DNA of 49,367 nucleotides from an uncultured Pelagibacteraceae bacterium (GTDB lineage Bacteria; Pseudomonadota; Alphaproteobacteria; Pelagibacterales; Pelagibacteraceae). A program made the position numbers and the translations under genes. Location of the stretch: contig CACLAY010000005.1 in NCBI GenBank assembly GCA_902604975.1, forward strand, positions 1 through 49,367, in the 5' to 3' direction. The notes below the pieces were generated by a model, which saw nothing but the letters and a program-made list of their open reading frames with translations, did not search any database and was not told where the DNA came from. Below, one piece after another: positions 1 through 10,053 of the stretch (positions are counted from its first letter, which is position 1; the number at the start of each line of letters is the position of its first letter).

Positions 1-801
1 GCATTTATATTAGTTATAGCACTAGGCTTTGTTGGATATTTCATGAAGGAAAATTTGAAAAAATATTTGGCATTATACTATGTAATTATTTATCCAGTGA
101 TTGCATATTTAGTTATTTACTATTTGATTTCTGGTGGATCATTTGGTCTTCAGTGGGTAGAAACGGGTGCATGGGGAGGTTTATCACTTACATTCATAGT
201 TTCATTTTTTTGTTTAATATTCTGTTTTCCTTTAGGTATGATATTTGCGCTAGGTCGAAGATCTAATCTTCCAGTAATAAAATATATATCAATTTGTTAT
301 ATTGAATTTTGGAGAGGTGTTCCATTGATTACAGTATTATTTATGTCATCTGTAATGTTTCCAATGTTTCTCCCTGAAGATTTTTTCATGGATAAATTAG
401 TAAGAGTAATTATTGCAATCACATTATTTGAAGCTGCATATTGTGCAGAGGTAATAAGAGGTGGATTGCAATCTCTTCCACGTGGACAATATGATGCTGC
501 TAAATCTTTAGGCATGGGTTATTGGAAAATGCATATTTTTGTAATTTTACCTCAAGCGCTAAAATTAGTTATTCCGGGAATAGCAAATACCTTTTTAGCA
601 TTAGTTAAAGATACTCCTTTAATCTTTGTAGTTGGTTTAGCTGAACTAGCAGGTATGCTTGCTTTAGCAAAAACAAATCCAAAATGGCTAGGCTTTGCGA
701 TGGAAGGATATATTTTTGCATCAATAGTATTCTGGATTATATGCTATGCAATGAGTAAATATAGTTATAACTTAGAGGCAAAATATAAAACTGAAAGATA
801 A
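1..801 (+). CDS. aapM: Amino-acid ABC transporter permease, AapM/YhdY type (5' end outside window)
   Basis: Inner-membrane permease of a polar/general L-amino-acid ABC importer. The reading frame is open from base 1, so the gene starts before the window; the ATG at 43 is internal. The visible 266 residues contain several hydrophobic membrane segments and the cytoplasmic EAA loop (AEVIRGG...GQYDAAKSLG, about bases 440-520) that docks on the ATPase. The very similar-sized HisM/GlnP family permeases are about 220-380 residues, and the AapM branch is the longer one, so a missing N-terminal part is expected. The ATPase gene follows after 3 bases, so the two are co-transcribed; the partner permease and the binding protein should lie to the left. 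Substrate range is inferred from family, not visible here. Confidence 0.9.
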   Translation, partial: AFILVIALGFVGYFMKENLKKYLALYYVIIYPVIAYLVIYYLISGGSFGLQWVETGAWGGLSLTFIVSFFCLIFCFPLGMIFALGRRSNLPVIKYISICYIEFWRGVPLITVLFMSSVMFPMFLPEDFFMDKLVRVIIAITLFEAAYCAEVIRGGLQSLPRGQYDAAKSLGMGYWKMHIFVILPQALKLVIPGIANTFLALVKDTPLIFVVGLAELAGMLALAKTNPKWLGFAMEGYIFASIVFWIICYAMSKYSYNLEAKYKTER

Positions 802-804
802 AAA

Positions 805-1539
805 ATGTCAGATCCAATAATAAAAATTCAAAATATGAATAAATGGTTCGGTGATTTTCAAGTTTTAAAAAATATAAATCTTGAGGTTGAGGCAAATAAA
901 AAAATTGTAGTATGTGGACCATCAGGATCGGGTAAATCGACACTGATTAGATGTATCAATAGATTAGAAGAGCATCAAGAAGGAGATATAATTGTTGATG
1001 GAAATGAATTATCAGAAAAAACAAAAGATATTGAAAAAATAAGAGCTGAAGTTGGAATGGTTTTTCAACAATTTAATTTATTTCCACACTTATCAATTTT
1101 AGACAATTGTACATTGGCACCAATTTGGGTGAAAAAAATGCCAAAAAAAGAAGCTCAAGAGCTAGCTTTAGATCAACTTAAAAAAGTTCAGATAGATGAT
1201 CAGGCCAATAAGTTCCCTGGACAACTTTCTGGAGGTCAACAACAACGTTGTGCGATAGCAAGAGCATTGTGTATGCAGCCAAAAATCATGTTATTTGATG
1301 AACCAACATCAGCCTTAGATCCAGAAATGATTAAAGAAGTGCTAGATGCAATGGTAAGTCTTGCAAAAGGTGGAATGACTATGATTGTTGTGACACATGA
1401 AATGGGATTTGCCAAAGAAGTTGCTGATGAAGTCATTTTTATGGATGAGGGAATGATAATTGAGAAGGCAGACACTAAAGAATTCTTTGCTAACCCAAAG
1501 AGTGACAGAACTAAGCTTTTTTTAAGCCAAATTCTTTAA
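805..1539 (+). CDS. aapP: Amino-acid ABC transporter ATP-binding protein AapP
   Basis: Cytoplasmic ATPase that powers the upstream amino-acid permease. 244 residues, the normal length for the HisP/GlnQ/AapP family. Walker [10 protein letters not shown] lies at residues 38-46, the ABC signature LSGGQQQR at about 141-148, and Walker B with the catalytic glutamate ([11 protein letters not shown]) just after, followed by the H-loop VVTHEMGFA. The Q-loop [13 protein letters not shown] is typical of polar amino-acid importers. It starts 3 bases after the permease stop, so translation is probably coupled. No strong hairpin terminator is visible in the 146 bases that follow. Confidence 0.93.
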   Translation: MSDPIIKIQNMNKWFGDFQVLKNINLEVEANKKIVVCGPSGSGKSTLIRCINRLEEHQEGDIIVDGNELSEKTKDIEKIRAEVGMVFQQFNLFPHLSILDNCTLAPIWVKKMPKKEAQELALDQLKKVQIDDQANKFPGQLSGGQQQRCAIARALCMQPKIMLFDEPTSALDPEMIKEVLDAMVSLAKGGMTMIVVTHEMGFAKEVADEVIFMDEGMIIEKADTKEFFANPKSDRTKLFLSQIL

Positions 1540-1685
1540 AATAATTCTAAAGACTTCATAAAAAGTTACTTGACAGGTTTAGAATAAGTTAAAAAAACCA
1601 ATTTTTTTAAAAATTATTTTACTTGCATAAAGTTTTCTATTTAGATTAACTCATATTATTATTTTTATTTAAAGAGGGGTCTTGA

Positions 1686-2057
1686 ATGGAAGAAAATTTT
1701 AACAAACATCTAGGCAATAAGCTCAAGTTAAGAAGATTAGCACTAGGTTTAACTCAGACTAAAGTAGCAAAAGCTATAAACGTAACATTTCAACAAATTC
1801 AAAAATATGAAAAAGGAACTAATGGTGTAAGTTCAATTAGATTATTACAACTTTCTAATTATTTAAAAGTTCCAATAAATTATTTTTTTGAAGATTTTTC
1901 GGAATATTTAGTAAATCTTGATAAATCAAAAGAGGGACACATGAATGTAAACTATAACTTCTTAGTTAAAGTTTATTCAGAGTTAACTCAGGATCAAAAA
2001 ATTAAATTCGGAAAAAATTTACAAATAGCACAAATAAATACTTCTAAAGCTGTTTAA
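1686..2057 (+). CDS. XRE-family helix-turn-helix transcriptional regulator
   Basis: Small DNA-binding protein of 123 residues. A Cro/C1-type HTH covers about residues 12-66: the pattern LGLTQTKVAKAINVTFQQIQ followed by KYEKGTNGVS is the textbook helix 2-turn-helix 3 of this family. The rest is a short tail without a recognised sensor domain. A good Shine-Dalgarno sequence (GAGGGG near 1674-1679) precedes the ATG. It resembles the short XRE regulators found through the Alphaproteobacteria, but its targets cannot be told from this window; the nearest genes are the amino-acid transporter upstream and two convergent tRNA genes. It stands alone, with a 146-base AT-rich leader holding no promoter that I would defend. 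Confidence 0.85.
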   Translation: MEENFNKHLGNKLKLRRLALGLTQTKVAKAINVTFQQIQKYEKGTNGVSSIRLLQLSNYLKVPINYFFEDFSEYLVNLDKSKEGHMNVNYNFLVKVYSELTQDQKIKFGKNLQIAQINTSKAV

Positions 2058-2063
2058 TTGATA

Positions 2064-2139
2064 TGGCTCCTCGGGCAGGACTCGAACCTGCGACCAATTG
2101 ATTAACAGTCAACTGCTCTACCAACTGAGCTACCGAGGA
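2064..2139 (-). tRNA. tRNA-Asn (anticodon GTT)
   Basis: Read on the minus strand this folds as a full cloverleaf of 76 nt. The acceptor stem is TCCTCGG with CCGAGGA, the discriminator is G, and the 3' CCA is encoded (plus-strand TGG at 2064-2066). The anticodon stem-loop GTTGA-CTGTTAA-TCAAT carries GTT, and the T loop TTCGAGT is canonical. Its 3' end lies 6 bases from the convergent stop of the XRE gene. Confidence 0.97.
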
Positions 2140-2188
2140 ATATTTTTACACAACTTACTTTTTTTAAAACTTATCTCAATACTTTTTT

Positions 2189-2262
2189 TGGAGGCAACGC
2201 CCGGAATCGAACCGGGATACAAGGATTTGCAATCCTCTGCGTAACCATTCCGCCACGTTGCC
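2189..2262 (-). tRNA. tRNA-Cys (anticodon GCA)
   Basis: Minus-strand cloverleaf of 74 nt. The acceptor stem is GGCAACG with CGTTGCC, the discriminator is T as expected for tRNA-Cys, and CCA is encoded (plus-strand TGG at 2189-2191). The anticodon loop TTGCAAA sits in a GAGGA/TCCTT stem. It lies about 50 bases upstream of tRNA-Asn on the same strand, so the two are probably one transcript, started in the 119-base spacer shared with the divergent valS. Confidence 0.97.
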
Positions 2263-2381
2263 ATCAAATATAAAATATTTGGTAATCGACATTTGTATAA
2301 TTCATTTTGATCATTAGTCTATAAATTTAGCAATGATTTTCATTATTGTTTATTAATTTGATTAATTTATAAAACAAATCA

Positions 2382-5009
2382 ATGAGTTTTGATAAATATG
2401 AGCATAATAATGTTGAGAATAAAATCTATGATTATTGGGAAAAAAATGAATTATTTAAACCCAAAGAAAATTCAAAGAAATTCTCAATTGTAATTCCTCC
2501 ACCAAATGTAACTGGAAGCCTTCATATGGGGCATGCTTTAAATAACTCAATTCAAGATGTTTTAACTAGATTTCATAGAATGAATAATTATGAAACCTTA
2601 TGGCAACCAGGAACAGATCACGCCGGAATTGCAACCCAAGCATTAGTTGAAAAAAAACTTGCTAAAGATGGTATTAAAAAAAATGATTTAGGTAGAGAAA
2701 AATTTATTGAAAAAGTATGGGAATGGAAAAATGAGTATGGAGATATAATAATAAATCAGCTGAAAAAACTTGGATGTTCTTGTGATTGGTCGCGTAATGC
2801 TTTTACAATGGATGAGAATTTATCTAAATCAGTAATAAAAGTATTTGTTGATCTTTATAATAAAAAATTAATCTACAAAGCAAAAAAACTTGTAAATTGG
2901 GATGTTGTTTTAAAAACAGCAATATCTGATTTAGAAGTTGATCAACGTGAAGTAAATTCTCAACTTTATTATATAAATTACCCTATAGAAAATTCTGATA
3001 AATTTATAACAATTGCAACAACAAGACCTGAAACTATGTTAGGAGATACTGCAATAGCTGTAAATCCTAAAGATGATAGATTTAAAAATTTAGTAGGGAA
3101 GTTTGTAATTATTCCTTTAGCAAATAGAAAAATAAAAATAATAACAGATGATTATGCTGATCCTGAACAAGGAACTGGTGCAGTTAAAATTACTCCAGCT
3201 CATGATTTTAATGACTATGACGTAGGTATAAGAAACAAGTTAGAAGTAATTAATATATTCACTCCTGATGGAAAAATAAATGACAATGCACCTGACCCAT
3301 ATAAAGGTTTAGATAGATTTGCTGCAAGAAAATTAATCTTAGAACATCTTGAAGAAGGAAAATTTTTAGAAAAGATAGAAAAGTTAGTTAATAAAGTTCC
3401 TTACGGTGATAGATCTAATTCTATTATTGAACCTTATTTAACAGAGCAATGGTTTGTTGATGCAAAAACTTTAGCCATTAAAGCAAAAGAAGTAGTTCAT
3501 AATGGTAAGACTAAATTTTTTCCTGAAAATTGGTCAAAAACTTATTTTCAATGGATGGATAACATTGAGCCTTGGTGTATTTCCCGTCAATTATGGTGGG
3601 GGCATCAAATTCCAGCATGGTACGGACCTGATGGAAAAATATTTGTAGCTGAAAATGAAGACGAATGTAAAAAACAGGCAAAAGAATTTTATTCAAAAGA
3701 TGTAGAATTAAAAAGAGATGAAGATGTTTTAGATACCTGGTTTTCATCAGGTCTATGGCCATTTGCGACTTTAGGTTGGCCAGAAAAAACACCAGAAGTT
3801 GAAAAATTTTATCCAACAAGCGTTCTAGTTACTGGTTTTGATATCATATTTTTCTGGGTTGCTAGAATGATAATGATGGGAACTGAGTTTTTAAAAGAAG
3901 AGCCTTTTAAAAAAATATACGTTCACGCACTTGTTAGAGATGAAAAGGGTCAAAAAATGTCTAAATCAAAGGGCAATGTAATTGATCCTTTAGAACTTAT
4001 TGAAAAATATAGTGCTGATGCTTTAAGATTTACTCTTTTGTCAATGGCATCACCTGGTCGTGACGTAAAATTGTCTGAAGACAGGGTTAAAGGTTATAGA
4101 AATTTCTTAAATAAAATTTGGAATGCTAATAATTTTTTAAGACAAAATGAATGCGATTTTAGTAATGTAAAAAAACCTGAAAATCTTAAATTAACAATTA
4201 ATAAGTGGATATTGTCTGAACTTGTTAAAACTAAAAAAGAGACAGAAAACAGTTTAAAAAACTATAGATTTGATGAAGCAGCGAAGAATATTTATCAATT
4301 TGTATGGCATTCATTTTGTGACTGGTATTTAGAGTTATCTAAAACTGTATTTAATTCTAATAATGAGGAAGATATTAAAGAATTAAGACAAACATCAGCA
4401 TATGTTTTTAAGGAAATTTTGATAATACTACATCCTTTCATCCCATTTGTTACAGAGGAGATTTGGTTGAATAACAAGTTAGATAAAAATGGAGGTGAAT
4501 TTTTAATGCATGCTAATTGGCTAGAAGATGATTATCATGAAAAAAAATCATATGATGAGATAAATAATATTATAAATTTTATTACATCCATTAGATCATT
4601 TAAAAATGAATTAAATATAAGTCCTGGATCATTTATTGAAATTTCAACAGAAAATACAAACAAAGAATATAAAAACTTTTTATCAGCTAATGAAAATATA
4701 CTAAAAAAAAATGGAAGAATTAAAAATTTTCAAGAAAAAGATTTAGACAAACCATCTGCAAGTATAGTCATAAGTGGTGAGTTATTTAAATTATATTTTG
4801 ATGAAGATGTCGATTTAAATATGATCAAATCAACATTAGAAAAGAAAATTACAAAAATTAGTGAAGAGATGAAAAAAATTGATGTTAGATTATCAAATAA
4901 ATCCTTTGTAGATCGTGCACCACAAAATATAGTAGAGCAGGAGAAAAGCAACTTTGCTAATCTTGAAAAAGATGTTAAAAAAATAGAATTAACTCTTAAA
5001 GGTTTATAA
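2382..5009 (+). CDS. valS: Valyl-tRNA synthetase
   Basis: Charges tRNA-Val; cytoplasmic class I aminoacyl-tRNA synthetase of 875 residues, at the short end for bacterial ValS. The HIGH motif is HMGH at residues 48-51 after PPPNVTGSL, and the KMSKS motif (QKMSKSKGN) lies near residue 525. Between them is the CP1 editing domain ([10 protein letters not shown]...). The C-terminal 60 or so residues ([17 protein letters not shown] onward) form the ValS-specific coiled-coil arm. The ATG lacks a clear Shine-Dalgarno sequence, as is common in such AT-rich genomes. Its TAA overlaps the ATG of ilvD (TAATG), making it the first gene of a five-gene run to phoR. Confidence 0.97.
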   Translation: MSFDKYEHNNVENKIYDYWEKNELFKPKENSKKFSIVIPPPNVTGSLHMGHALNNSIQDVLTRFHRMNNYETLWQPGTDHAGIATQALVEKKLAKDGIKKNDLGREKFIEKVWEWKNEYGDIIINQLKKLGCSCDWSRNAFTMDENLSKSVIKVFVDLYNKKLIYKAKKLVNWDVVLKTAISDLEVDQREVNSQLYYINYPIENSDKFITIATTRPETMLGDTAIAVNPKDDRFKNLVGKFVIIPLANRKIKIITDDYADPEQGTGAVKITPAHDFNDYDVGIRNKLEVINIFTPDGKINDNAPDPYKGLDRFAARKLILEHLEEGKFLEKIEKLVNKVPYGDRSNSIIEPYLTEQWFVDAKTLAIKAKEVVHNGKTKFFPENWSKTYFQWMDNIEPWCISRQLWWGHQIPAWYGPDGKIFVAENEDECKKQAKEFYSKDVELKRDEDVLDTWFSSGLWPFATLGWPEKTPEVEKFYPTSVLVTGFDIIFFWVARMIMMGTEFLKEEPFKKIYVHALVRDEKGQKMSKSKGNVIDPLELIEKYSADALRFTLLSMASPGRDVKLSEDRVKGYRNFLNKIWNANNFLRQNECDFSNVKKPENLKLTINKWILSELVKTKKETENSLKNYRFDEAAKNIYQFVWHSFCDWYLELSKTVFNSNNEEDIKELRQTSAYVFKEILIILHPFIPFVTEEIWLNNKLDKNGGEFLMHANWLEDDYHEKKSYDEINNIINFITSIRSFKNELNISPGSFIEISTENTNKEYKNFLSANENILKKNGRIKNFQEKDLDKPSASIVISGELFKLYFDEDVDLNMIKSTLEKKITKISEEMKKIDVRLSNKSFVDRAPQNIVEQEKSNFANLEKDVKKIELTLKGL

Positions 5010-6727
5010 TGAAAAAATTTAATAAAAAGAAATTACCAAGTAGACACACAACAATAGGTGCTGACAAAGCTCCTCAAAGATCATTTTATTATGCAATGGA
5101 TTTAACAGAAAAAGATGTAGCAAAACCATTTGTAGGAGTTGTTTCAACATGGAATGAAGCAGCTCCTTGTAACATTAATTTAATGAAACAAGCTCAATCA
5201 GTTAAAAAAGGTGTACAAGCAACTGGAGGAACACCAAGAGAATTTTGTACTATTACTGTAACAGATGGAATTGCAATGGGTCATGAGGGAATGAAATCAT
5301 CTTTGATATCAAGAGATGTGATAGCAGACTCAACAGAACTAACTGTTAGAGGTCATTGTTACGATGCATTAGTTGGATTGGCAGGCTGTGATAAATCATT
5401 ACCAGGTTTAATGATGGCCATGGTTAGATTAAATGTTCCAAGTGTTTTTATTTATGGTGGTTCTATTTTACCAGGTAGATTTGAAGGTAAAGACGTAACT
5501 GTAGTTGATGTATTTGAAGGTGTTGGAAAATATACATCAAAAAAAATGACAGCACATGCATTAAGAAAATTAGAACTTAAAGCTTGTCCAAGTGCAGGAG
5601 CTTGTGGTGGTCAATTTACAGCTAATACAATGGCATGTGTTTCAGAGGCAATTGGCTTAGCATTACCTTTTTCTGCTGGTACACCAGCGCCTTATGCTGA
5701 AAGAAATGAATATGCAATAGACAGCGGTAAAGCTGTAATGAATTTGTTAGCAAAAAATATTAGACCTAGAGACATAGTAACAAGAAAAGCTCTTGAAAAT
5801 GCAGCAACAATCGTTGCAGCTACAGGAGGATCAACAAACGCAGGTTTACACTTACCAGCAATCGCAAATGAAATTGGAATTAAATTTGATTTAATGGATG
5901 TTGCAAAAATATTTAAGAAAACTCCTTATCTTGCAGATTTAAAACCTGGTGGAAAATATGTTGCAAAAGATATGTGGGAAGCAGGAGGAGTTCCAATGTT
6001 ATTAAAAACTCTAATGGATGGTGGTTACATTCACGGAGACTGTATGACAGTTACAGGTAAAACAATGAGAGAAAATTTAAAAAATGTTAAATTTAGAACT
6101 AATCAAAAAGTAATGAGATCTTATAAAAATCCAATTTCACCAACAGGAGGAGTTGTTGGATTAAAAGGAAATTTAGCTCCAGAAGGTGGAATTGTAAAAA
6201 TAGCAGGTTTGAAAAAATTACAATTTACAGGAAGAGCTAGATGTTTTGATAATGAAGAGTCTGCGTATAAAGCAGTAATAAACAGAAAATACAAAGATGG
6301 AGACATCATTATTATTAGATATGAAGGACCAATAGGAGGTCCTGGAATGAGAGAAATGCTTCAAACAACTGCAGCAATCTACGGTCAAGGAAAAGGGGAG
6401 AAAGTAGCCCTTATTACTGATGGTAGGTTCTCTGGGGCTACCAGAGGCTTTTGTATCGGTCATGTGGGCCCTGAGGCCTCCGTAGGCGGTCCTATAGCCC
6501 TTTTAAGGAATGGGGATATCATCGATATAGACGCTAAAAAGGGCACAATTAACGTAAGACTTACTAAGAAGGAATTAAGTGCAAGACGTAAAAAATGGAA
6601 ACCAAGAAAGATGAATTTTGGTAATGGTACTTTATGGAAATATGCACAAACAGTTGGACCAGCTTATAAAGGTGCACCAACTCATCCAGGTGGTAAAAAC
6701 GAGGTTAGAACGTACGCTGATATTTAA
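5009..6727 (+). CDS. ilvD: Dihydroxy-acid dehydratase
   Basis: Dehydrates 2,3-dihydroxy-isovalerate and 2,3-dihydroxy-3-methylvalerate to the keto acids that precede valine, isoleucine and pantothenate. The 572-residue length is normal for the IlvD/Edd family. Fe-S cluster cysteines are visible at C127 (AGCDKSLPG) and C199 ([15 protein letters not shown]); [13 protein letters not shown] and the C-terminal [16 protein letters not shown] block are family hallmarks. Both ends overlap neighbours by one base (TAATG at 5007-5011 and 6725-6729), so translation with valS and manC is likely coupled. The stretch 6395-6553, which encodes the conserved TDGRFSG block, has base and codon use unlike the rest of the gene and is listed separately. 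Confidence 0.97.
   Translation: MKKFNKKKLPSRHTTIGADKAPQRSFYYAMDLTEKDVAKPFVGVVSTWNEAAPCNINLMKQAQSVKKGVQATGGTPREFCTITVTDGIAMGHEGMKSSLISRDVIADSTELTVRGHCYDALVGLAGCDKSLPGLMMAMVRLNVPSVFIYGGSILPGRFEGKDVTVVDVFEGVGKYTSKKMTAHALRKLELKACPSAGACGGQFTANTMACVSEAIGLALPFSAGTPAPYAERNEYAIDSGKAVMNLLAKNIRPRDIVTRKALENAATIVAATGGSTNAGLHLPAIANEIGIKFDLMDVAKIFKKTPYLADLKPGGKYVAKDMWEAGGVPMLLKTLMDGGYIHGDCMTVTGKTMRENLKNVKFRTNQKVMRSYKNPISPTGGVVGLKGNLAPEGGIVKIAGLKKLQFTGRARCFDNEESAYKAVINRKYKDGDIIIIRYEGPIGGPGMREMLQTTAAIYGQGKGEKVALITDGRFSGATRGFCIGHVGPEASVGGPIALLRNGDIIDIDAKKGTINVRLTKKELSARRKKWKPRKMNFGNGTLWKYAQTVGPAYKGAPTHPGGKNEVRTYADI
6395..6553 (+). other. GC- and codon-anomalous patch inside ilvD
   Basis: These 53 codons use GGG, GGC, GCC, TCC, AGG, ATC, ACC and GTG freely. 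By hand count 24 of 53 end in G or C, against 10 of 52 in the codons just before. Bases 6421-6480 are 35/60 G+C. The change begins abruptly at GGG GAG (6395) and fades after about 6560. The protein stays in frame and conserved, so this is a nucleotide-level anomaly, not a break. Confidence 0.75.
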
Positions 6728-7929
6728 TGAAAATTAGACCTGTAATACTTTGTGGTGGCGCAGGAACAAGACTTTGGCCAGATAAAAAAAATCATCAAGC
6801 AAAACAATTTATTGATTTTGGCGGATGGAGTTTAATTCAAAAAACTTTAGAAAGAGTAAATAAACCAATTTTTGATTTTCCTATAATCAGCACAAATCTC
6901 AAATACTTAAAACAAGTCAAATTAGCTTTAAAAAAAAGTAAAATAAAAAAGTTTAAAATAGTTCTAGAACCAGCTAAAAAAAATACTGCACCGGCAATCC
7001 TTGCTTCAGCTTTGATAAAAGACATTCCATTAGAGCAAACATTGATGTTTTTTGCAGCAGATCATTTAATTGAAAAGTCAAATATTTTAAATAAATCTCT
7101 TTTAAAAAATAAACCAAATTTAGATAATCAAAATTTATTTATTTTTGGAATAAAACCTACAAACCCATCAAGTGAATATGGATATTTTTTAACTAAAAAA
7201 ATTAAATCTATAAATAAAGTTACAAAATTTATTGAAAAACCAAAATTATCAAAAGCAAAAGAAGTCATTAAGAAAAAAGGTTACTGGAATTCTGGCATGT
7301 TTTATTTAAGAAAAGACTCAATAATTAATAACTTTAAAAAATATCAAAATAAAACTTACAAAAGTTGTGTTGAGGCTATTAAAAAAGGCAAATATAAAAA
7401 TAATACTTACTATTTAAACAAAAGAGCTTTTGAAAAATCAATCGAGAAATCTTTTGATTATGCAATACTAGAGAAAACAAATAAAATTAATGCTATTAAA
7501 TTAGACATACCTTGGTCTGATCTTGGTAGTTGGAAAGAGATACTTAAGATATATGATAAAAATAAAAGAAAACACTTTAAAAAAAAGAATGTTTTTTATA
7601 GACCATGGGGGAGTTATTCAAATTTATTTGAAGGAAAAGAGTTTTTAATTAAAGAATTATTAGTTAAACCTAAAGGTATATTAAGTCTTCAAAAACATCA
7701 TCACAGAGCAGAACATTGGTTAGTTACCAAAGGTAATCCAAGAATAACTTTAAACAATGATATCATTAATAAAAAACCAAATGAACATATATTCATTCCG
7801 CTAGGAGCAATTCATAGAATACAAAATCCTGGAAAAAAACCTGTAAAAATTATGGAAGCTCAAGTTGGTTCAATTCTAAAAGAGACAGACATTGTTAGAT
7901 ATCAAGACATTTATGGTAGAGTTAAATAA
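6727..7929 (+). CDS. manC: Mannose-1-phosphate guanylyltransferase / mannose-6-phosphate isomerase (type II, fused)
   Basis: Makes GDP-mannose for surface polysaccharide; the C-terminal cupin half may also interconvert fructose-6-P and mannose-6-P. 400 residues, shorter than the usual roughly 470 of this fusion family. The N-terminal nucleotidyltransferase signature is ILCGGAGTRLWP at residues 7-18, with AKQF supplying the catalytic lysine region. FIEKP and DIPWSDLGSWKE are the sugar-binding motifs. The cupin domain begins near residue 290 (RPWGSYSNL) and has the metal-binding HHHRAEHW and PLGAIHRIQNP blocks. Start overlaps the ilvD stop by one base. No other polysaccharide gene is adjacent, so its end product is not visible here. 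Confidence 0.9.
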   Translation: MKIRPVILCGGAGTRLWPDKKNHQAKQFIDFGGWSLIQKTLERVNKPIFDFPIISTNLKYLKQVKLALKKSKIKKFKIVLEPAKKNTAPAILASALIKDIPLEQTLMFFAADHLIEKSNILNKSLLKNKPNLDNQNLFIFGIKPTNPSSEYGYFLTKKIKSINKVTKFIEKPKLSKAKEVIKKKGYWNSGMFYLRKDSIINNFKKYQNKTYKSCVEAIKKGKYKNNTYYLNKRAFEKSIEKSFDYAILEKTNKINAIKLDIPWSDLGSWKEILKIYDKNKRKHFKKKNVFYRPWGSYSNLFEGKEFLIKELLVKPKGILSLQKHHHRAEHWLVTKGNPRITLNNDIINKKPNEHIFIPLGAIHRIQNPGKKPVKIMEAQVGSILKETDIVRYQDIYGRVK

Positions 7930-7939
7930 TTAACTCTTA

Positions 7940-8779
7940 ATGGATAATACTGTATTCATATTAGTTCTTATAGCAGCTATTACACATGCCACATGGAACG
8001 GAATGGTTAAGAAATATTCTGATAAAGTTATAGCTTTATCTGGGGTAATTTTAGGTCGTCTACCATTAGCTTTAACAGCAATAATAATCTTACCTTTGCC
8101 TACATTTGAGAGCATTCCTTATTTAATTGTAAGCATTATTATTCACCAAGCATATCAATGGTATCTTTTAAGTGCATATGAACTAGGTGATTTAACAAAG
8201 GTTTATCCGATTGCACGTGGAACAGGACCTTTGGTTGCAACTATAATTTCAATTTTATTTTTAGGTTTGGTGCTTGATAATTTTATTATTCTTTCAATTT
8301 TAATTATTTGTTTAGGAATAATTTTTTTAAGCTTATTTGATAAATCCAAAAAAAACTCAAAAATAATTCAATATTCACTATTAACTGGTTTATGGATCGG
8401 ATTGTATTCTGTGATAGATGGTTATGGCGCAAGGGTAAGTTTGTCAGCCATTTCCTTTATTAGCTGGGTGTTTGTTATAAATGCATTACTGCACACATTT
8501 GTAATGCGTTTAAAAGATGAGAAAAATATCATTCAAAGATTAGCAAAATATGGAAAAAAGATATTTATATTCGGTGGTTCACTTGATTACTTCACTTATA
8601 TAACAGTAGTATGGGCGTTTACTAAAGCACCAATACCAATTGTTGGTGCATTAAGAGAAACGAGTATTTTATTTTCTATTTTAATTGGATATTTCTTTTT
8701 AAAAGAACAAATAACTTCAAAAAAAATTATATCTATTTTATTAATTGTTATTGGTGTAATAGGAATTAAAGTATTTTAA
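7940..8779 (+). CDS. EamA/DMT-family transporter
   Basis: Inner-membrane protein of 279 residues built almost wholly of hydrophobic segments, consistent with ten transmembrane helices in two EamA repeats (about residues 1-130 and 140-279). The N-terminal AAITHATWNGMVKK and AYELGDLTKVYPIARG, and the second-repeat ALRETSILFSILIGYFFLKE, are typical of drug/metabolite exporters of the DMT superfamily. Substrate unknown; families of this kind export amino acids, metabolites or nucleotide sugars. It sits 10 bases after manC and 10 bases before phoR, within the valS-to-phoR run, but that does not indicate a shared function. Confidence 0.85.
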   Translation: MDNTVFILVLIAAITHATWNGMVKKYSDKVIALSGVILGRLPLALTAIIILPLPTFESIPYLIVSIIIHQAYQWYLLSAYELGDLTKVYPIARGTGPLVATIISILFLGLVLDNFIILSILIICLGIIFLSLFDKSKKNSKIIQYSLLTGLWIGLYSVIDGYGARVSLSAISFISWVFVINALLHTFVMRLKDEKNIIQRLAKYGKKIFIFGGSLDYFTYITVVWAFTKAPIPIVGALRETSILFSILIGYFFLKEQITSKKIISILLIVIGVIGIKVF

Positions 8780-8789
8780 TTGTAATTAA

Positions 8790-9947
8790 ATGGAACTTTT
8801 AACAATCATCTTATTAATTATCGTAGGGATTTTGGCTTTCTTGTTGCTTAAAAAAGAAAGAGTTCTAGGTATCAAAACTGATGAAAATAAAACTGAAGAA
8901 CAAGTAAAAGTAATTGAAAGTAAAGATTATAGAAAAAATATCTACGATTTATTAAATTATATACCAGAGGGAATAATAATATTAGATAAATCAAAGAAAA
9001 TTATATTTAGTAATAATTCAGCAAATAATTGGTTTCAAATAAAATTAAATGAAAATATTAGCGGCTATTTAAGAAATCCTGATTTATTAATTTCAATTGA
9101 TAAAGCATTTGATGGTAAAAAAGTTACAGATTTTGAAATAGAAATTAGAAATCAAGCTGTTTTAAGATTAAATATTACTATTTATCTTGACCAAAATAAT
9201 TTATTTTTTGACGAAAATTCATGCTTTTTATTTATTAGAGACTTAACTGAATTTTATAAATTCCAACAACTCAAATCAGATTTTGTTGCTAATGTTTCTC
9301 ACGAGCTAAGAACTCCTTTACAATCAATAAAAATGGGTCTTGAAACCTTTGAAAATAACCCAGATATAAAACAAAATTCAGAGGCAAATAATTTATTACC
9401 AGTTATGATTTCCCAGTCAGAGAGAATGGAAAATCTAATTCGAGATTTACTTTCTTTATCAAAAATTGAATTACAAGAACACATAAGACCAACTCACGAG
9501 ATAGATTTAGTAGAGCTGATTGATTATGTAATTAAAACATATGAAAAAATATTAAGTAAAAATAAAATTAAACTTATATTTAATAAAATTGATAATTGTA
9601 AAATAATAGGTGACAGAGATAAGCTTATTGAAATATTCACAAATCTTATTGATAATTCGATTAAATATAGTGATAAAAATAAGGAAATAATAATTACAGC
9701 AAAAAAAGATGGGGATTTAATTATTATTTCCGTAGCAGATCAAGGAATTGGAATTCCAAAAGAATCAATTCACAGAATCACGGAAAGATTTTTCACGGTA
9801 GACCCTAGCAAAAGTCGAAGCGTTGGAGGAACAGGATTAGGTTTGGCAATTGTGAAACATTTGGTTTCTCAACATAGAGCAGAATTGAACATCAACAGTA
9901 TTGAAAATCAAGGAACAACAATAGATATCAAATTCAATTCTTTATAA
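8790..9947 (+). CDS. phoR: Phosphate-regulon sensor histidine kinase PhoR
   Basis: Senses phosphate status, most likely through the PstSCAB-PhoU complex, and phosphorylates PhoB. 385 residues: one N-terminal membrane segment (about 3-21), a PAS-like domain (about 50-155, with EGIIILDKSKKIIFSN), the dimerisation/phosphoacceptor helix with His171 in FVANVSHELRTPL, and a HATPase domain with LIDNSIKYS (N box), DQGIGIP (G1) and GGTGLGLAI (G2). The lack of a large periplasmic domain fits PhoR. It lies directly before pstS with phoB at the far end of the same module, which supports PhoR over other PAS kinases. It may be transcribed from the valS side and not from the Pho promoter that follows it. 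Confidence 0.92.
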   Translation: MELLTIILLIIVGILAFLLLKKERVLGIKTDENKTEEQVKVIESKDYRKNIYDLLNYIPEGIIILDKSKKIIFSNNSANNWFQIKLNENISGYLRNPDLLISIDKAFDGKKVTDFEIEIRNQAVLRLNITIYLDQNNLFFDENSCFLFIRDLTEFYKFQQLKSDFVANVSHELRTPLQSIKMGLETFENNPDIKQNSEANNLLPVMISQSERMENLIRDLLSLSKIELQEHIRPTHEIDLVELIDYVIKTYEKILSKNKIKLIFNKIDNCKIIGDRDKLIEIFTNLIDNSIKYSDKNKEIIITAKKDGDLIIISVADQGIGIPKESIHRITERFFTVDPSKSRSVGGTGLGLAIVKHLVSQHRAELNINSIENQGTTIDIKFNSL

Positions 9948-9967
9948 TACAACTAAAAAGTTAGTCT

Positions 9968-10000
9968 TTGTAATAAAAGTTTAACGTTCCTTTAATAAAA
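9968..10000 (+). promoter_or_regulatory. Pho-box-like 11-bp direct repeats upstream of pstS
   Basis: Three consecutive 11-base units, TTGTAATAAAA (9968-9978), GTTTAACGTTC (9979-9989) and CTTTAATAAAA (9990-10000), match the period and rough sequence of PhoB half-sites (consensus CTGTCATAAAT). A TATAAA-like -10 follows at 10001-10006. A strong Shine-Dalgarno AAGGAG (10044-10049) then leads to the pstS ATG. PhoB control is inferred. Confidence 0.65.
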
Positions 10001-10053
10001 TATAAAAGAATCAGATTTATTTATTTAAGCATAATAAATTCTTAAGGAGATAA

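Noticed and set aside
1570..1595. TTGACA as a -35 box before the XRE gene
   Set aside because: No acceptable -10 at 16-18 bases; the TAGAAT nearby is only 4 bases downstream.
2064..2262. tRNA-Asn/tRNA-Cys pair as a phage or island attachment site
   Set aside because: tRNA genes are common integration sites, but there is no integrase, no repeated 3' end and no foreign gene nearby.
6121..6463. Antisense ORFs opposite the anomalous ilvD patch
   Set aside because: They are not centred on the patch, have no ribosome site and show no protein features; the sense strand carries a conserved enzyme motif.
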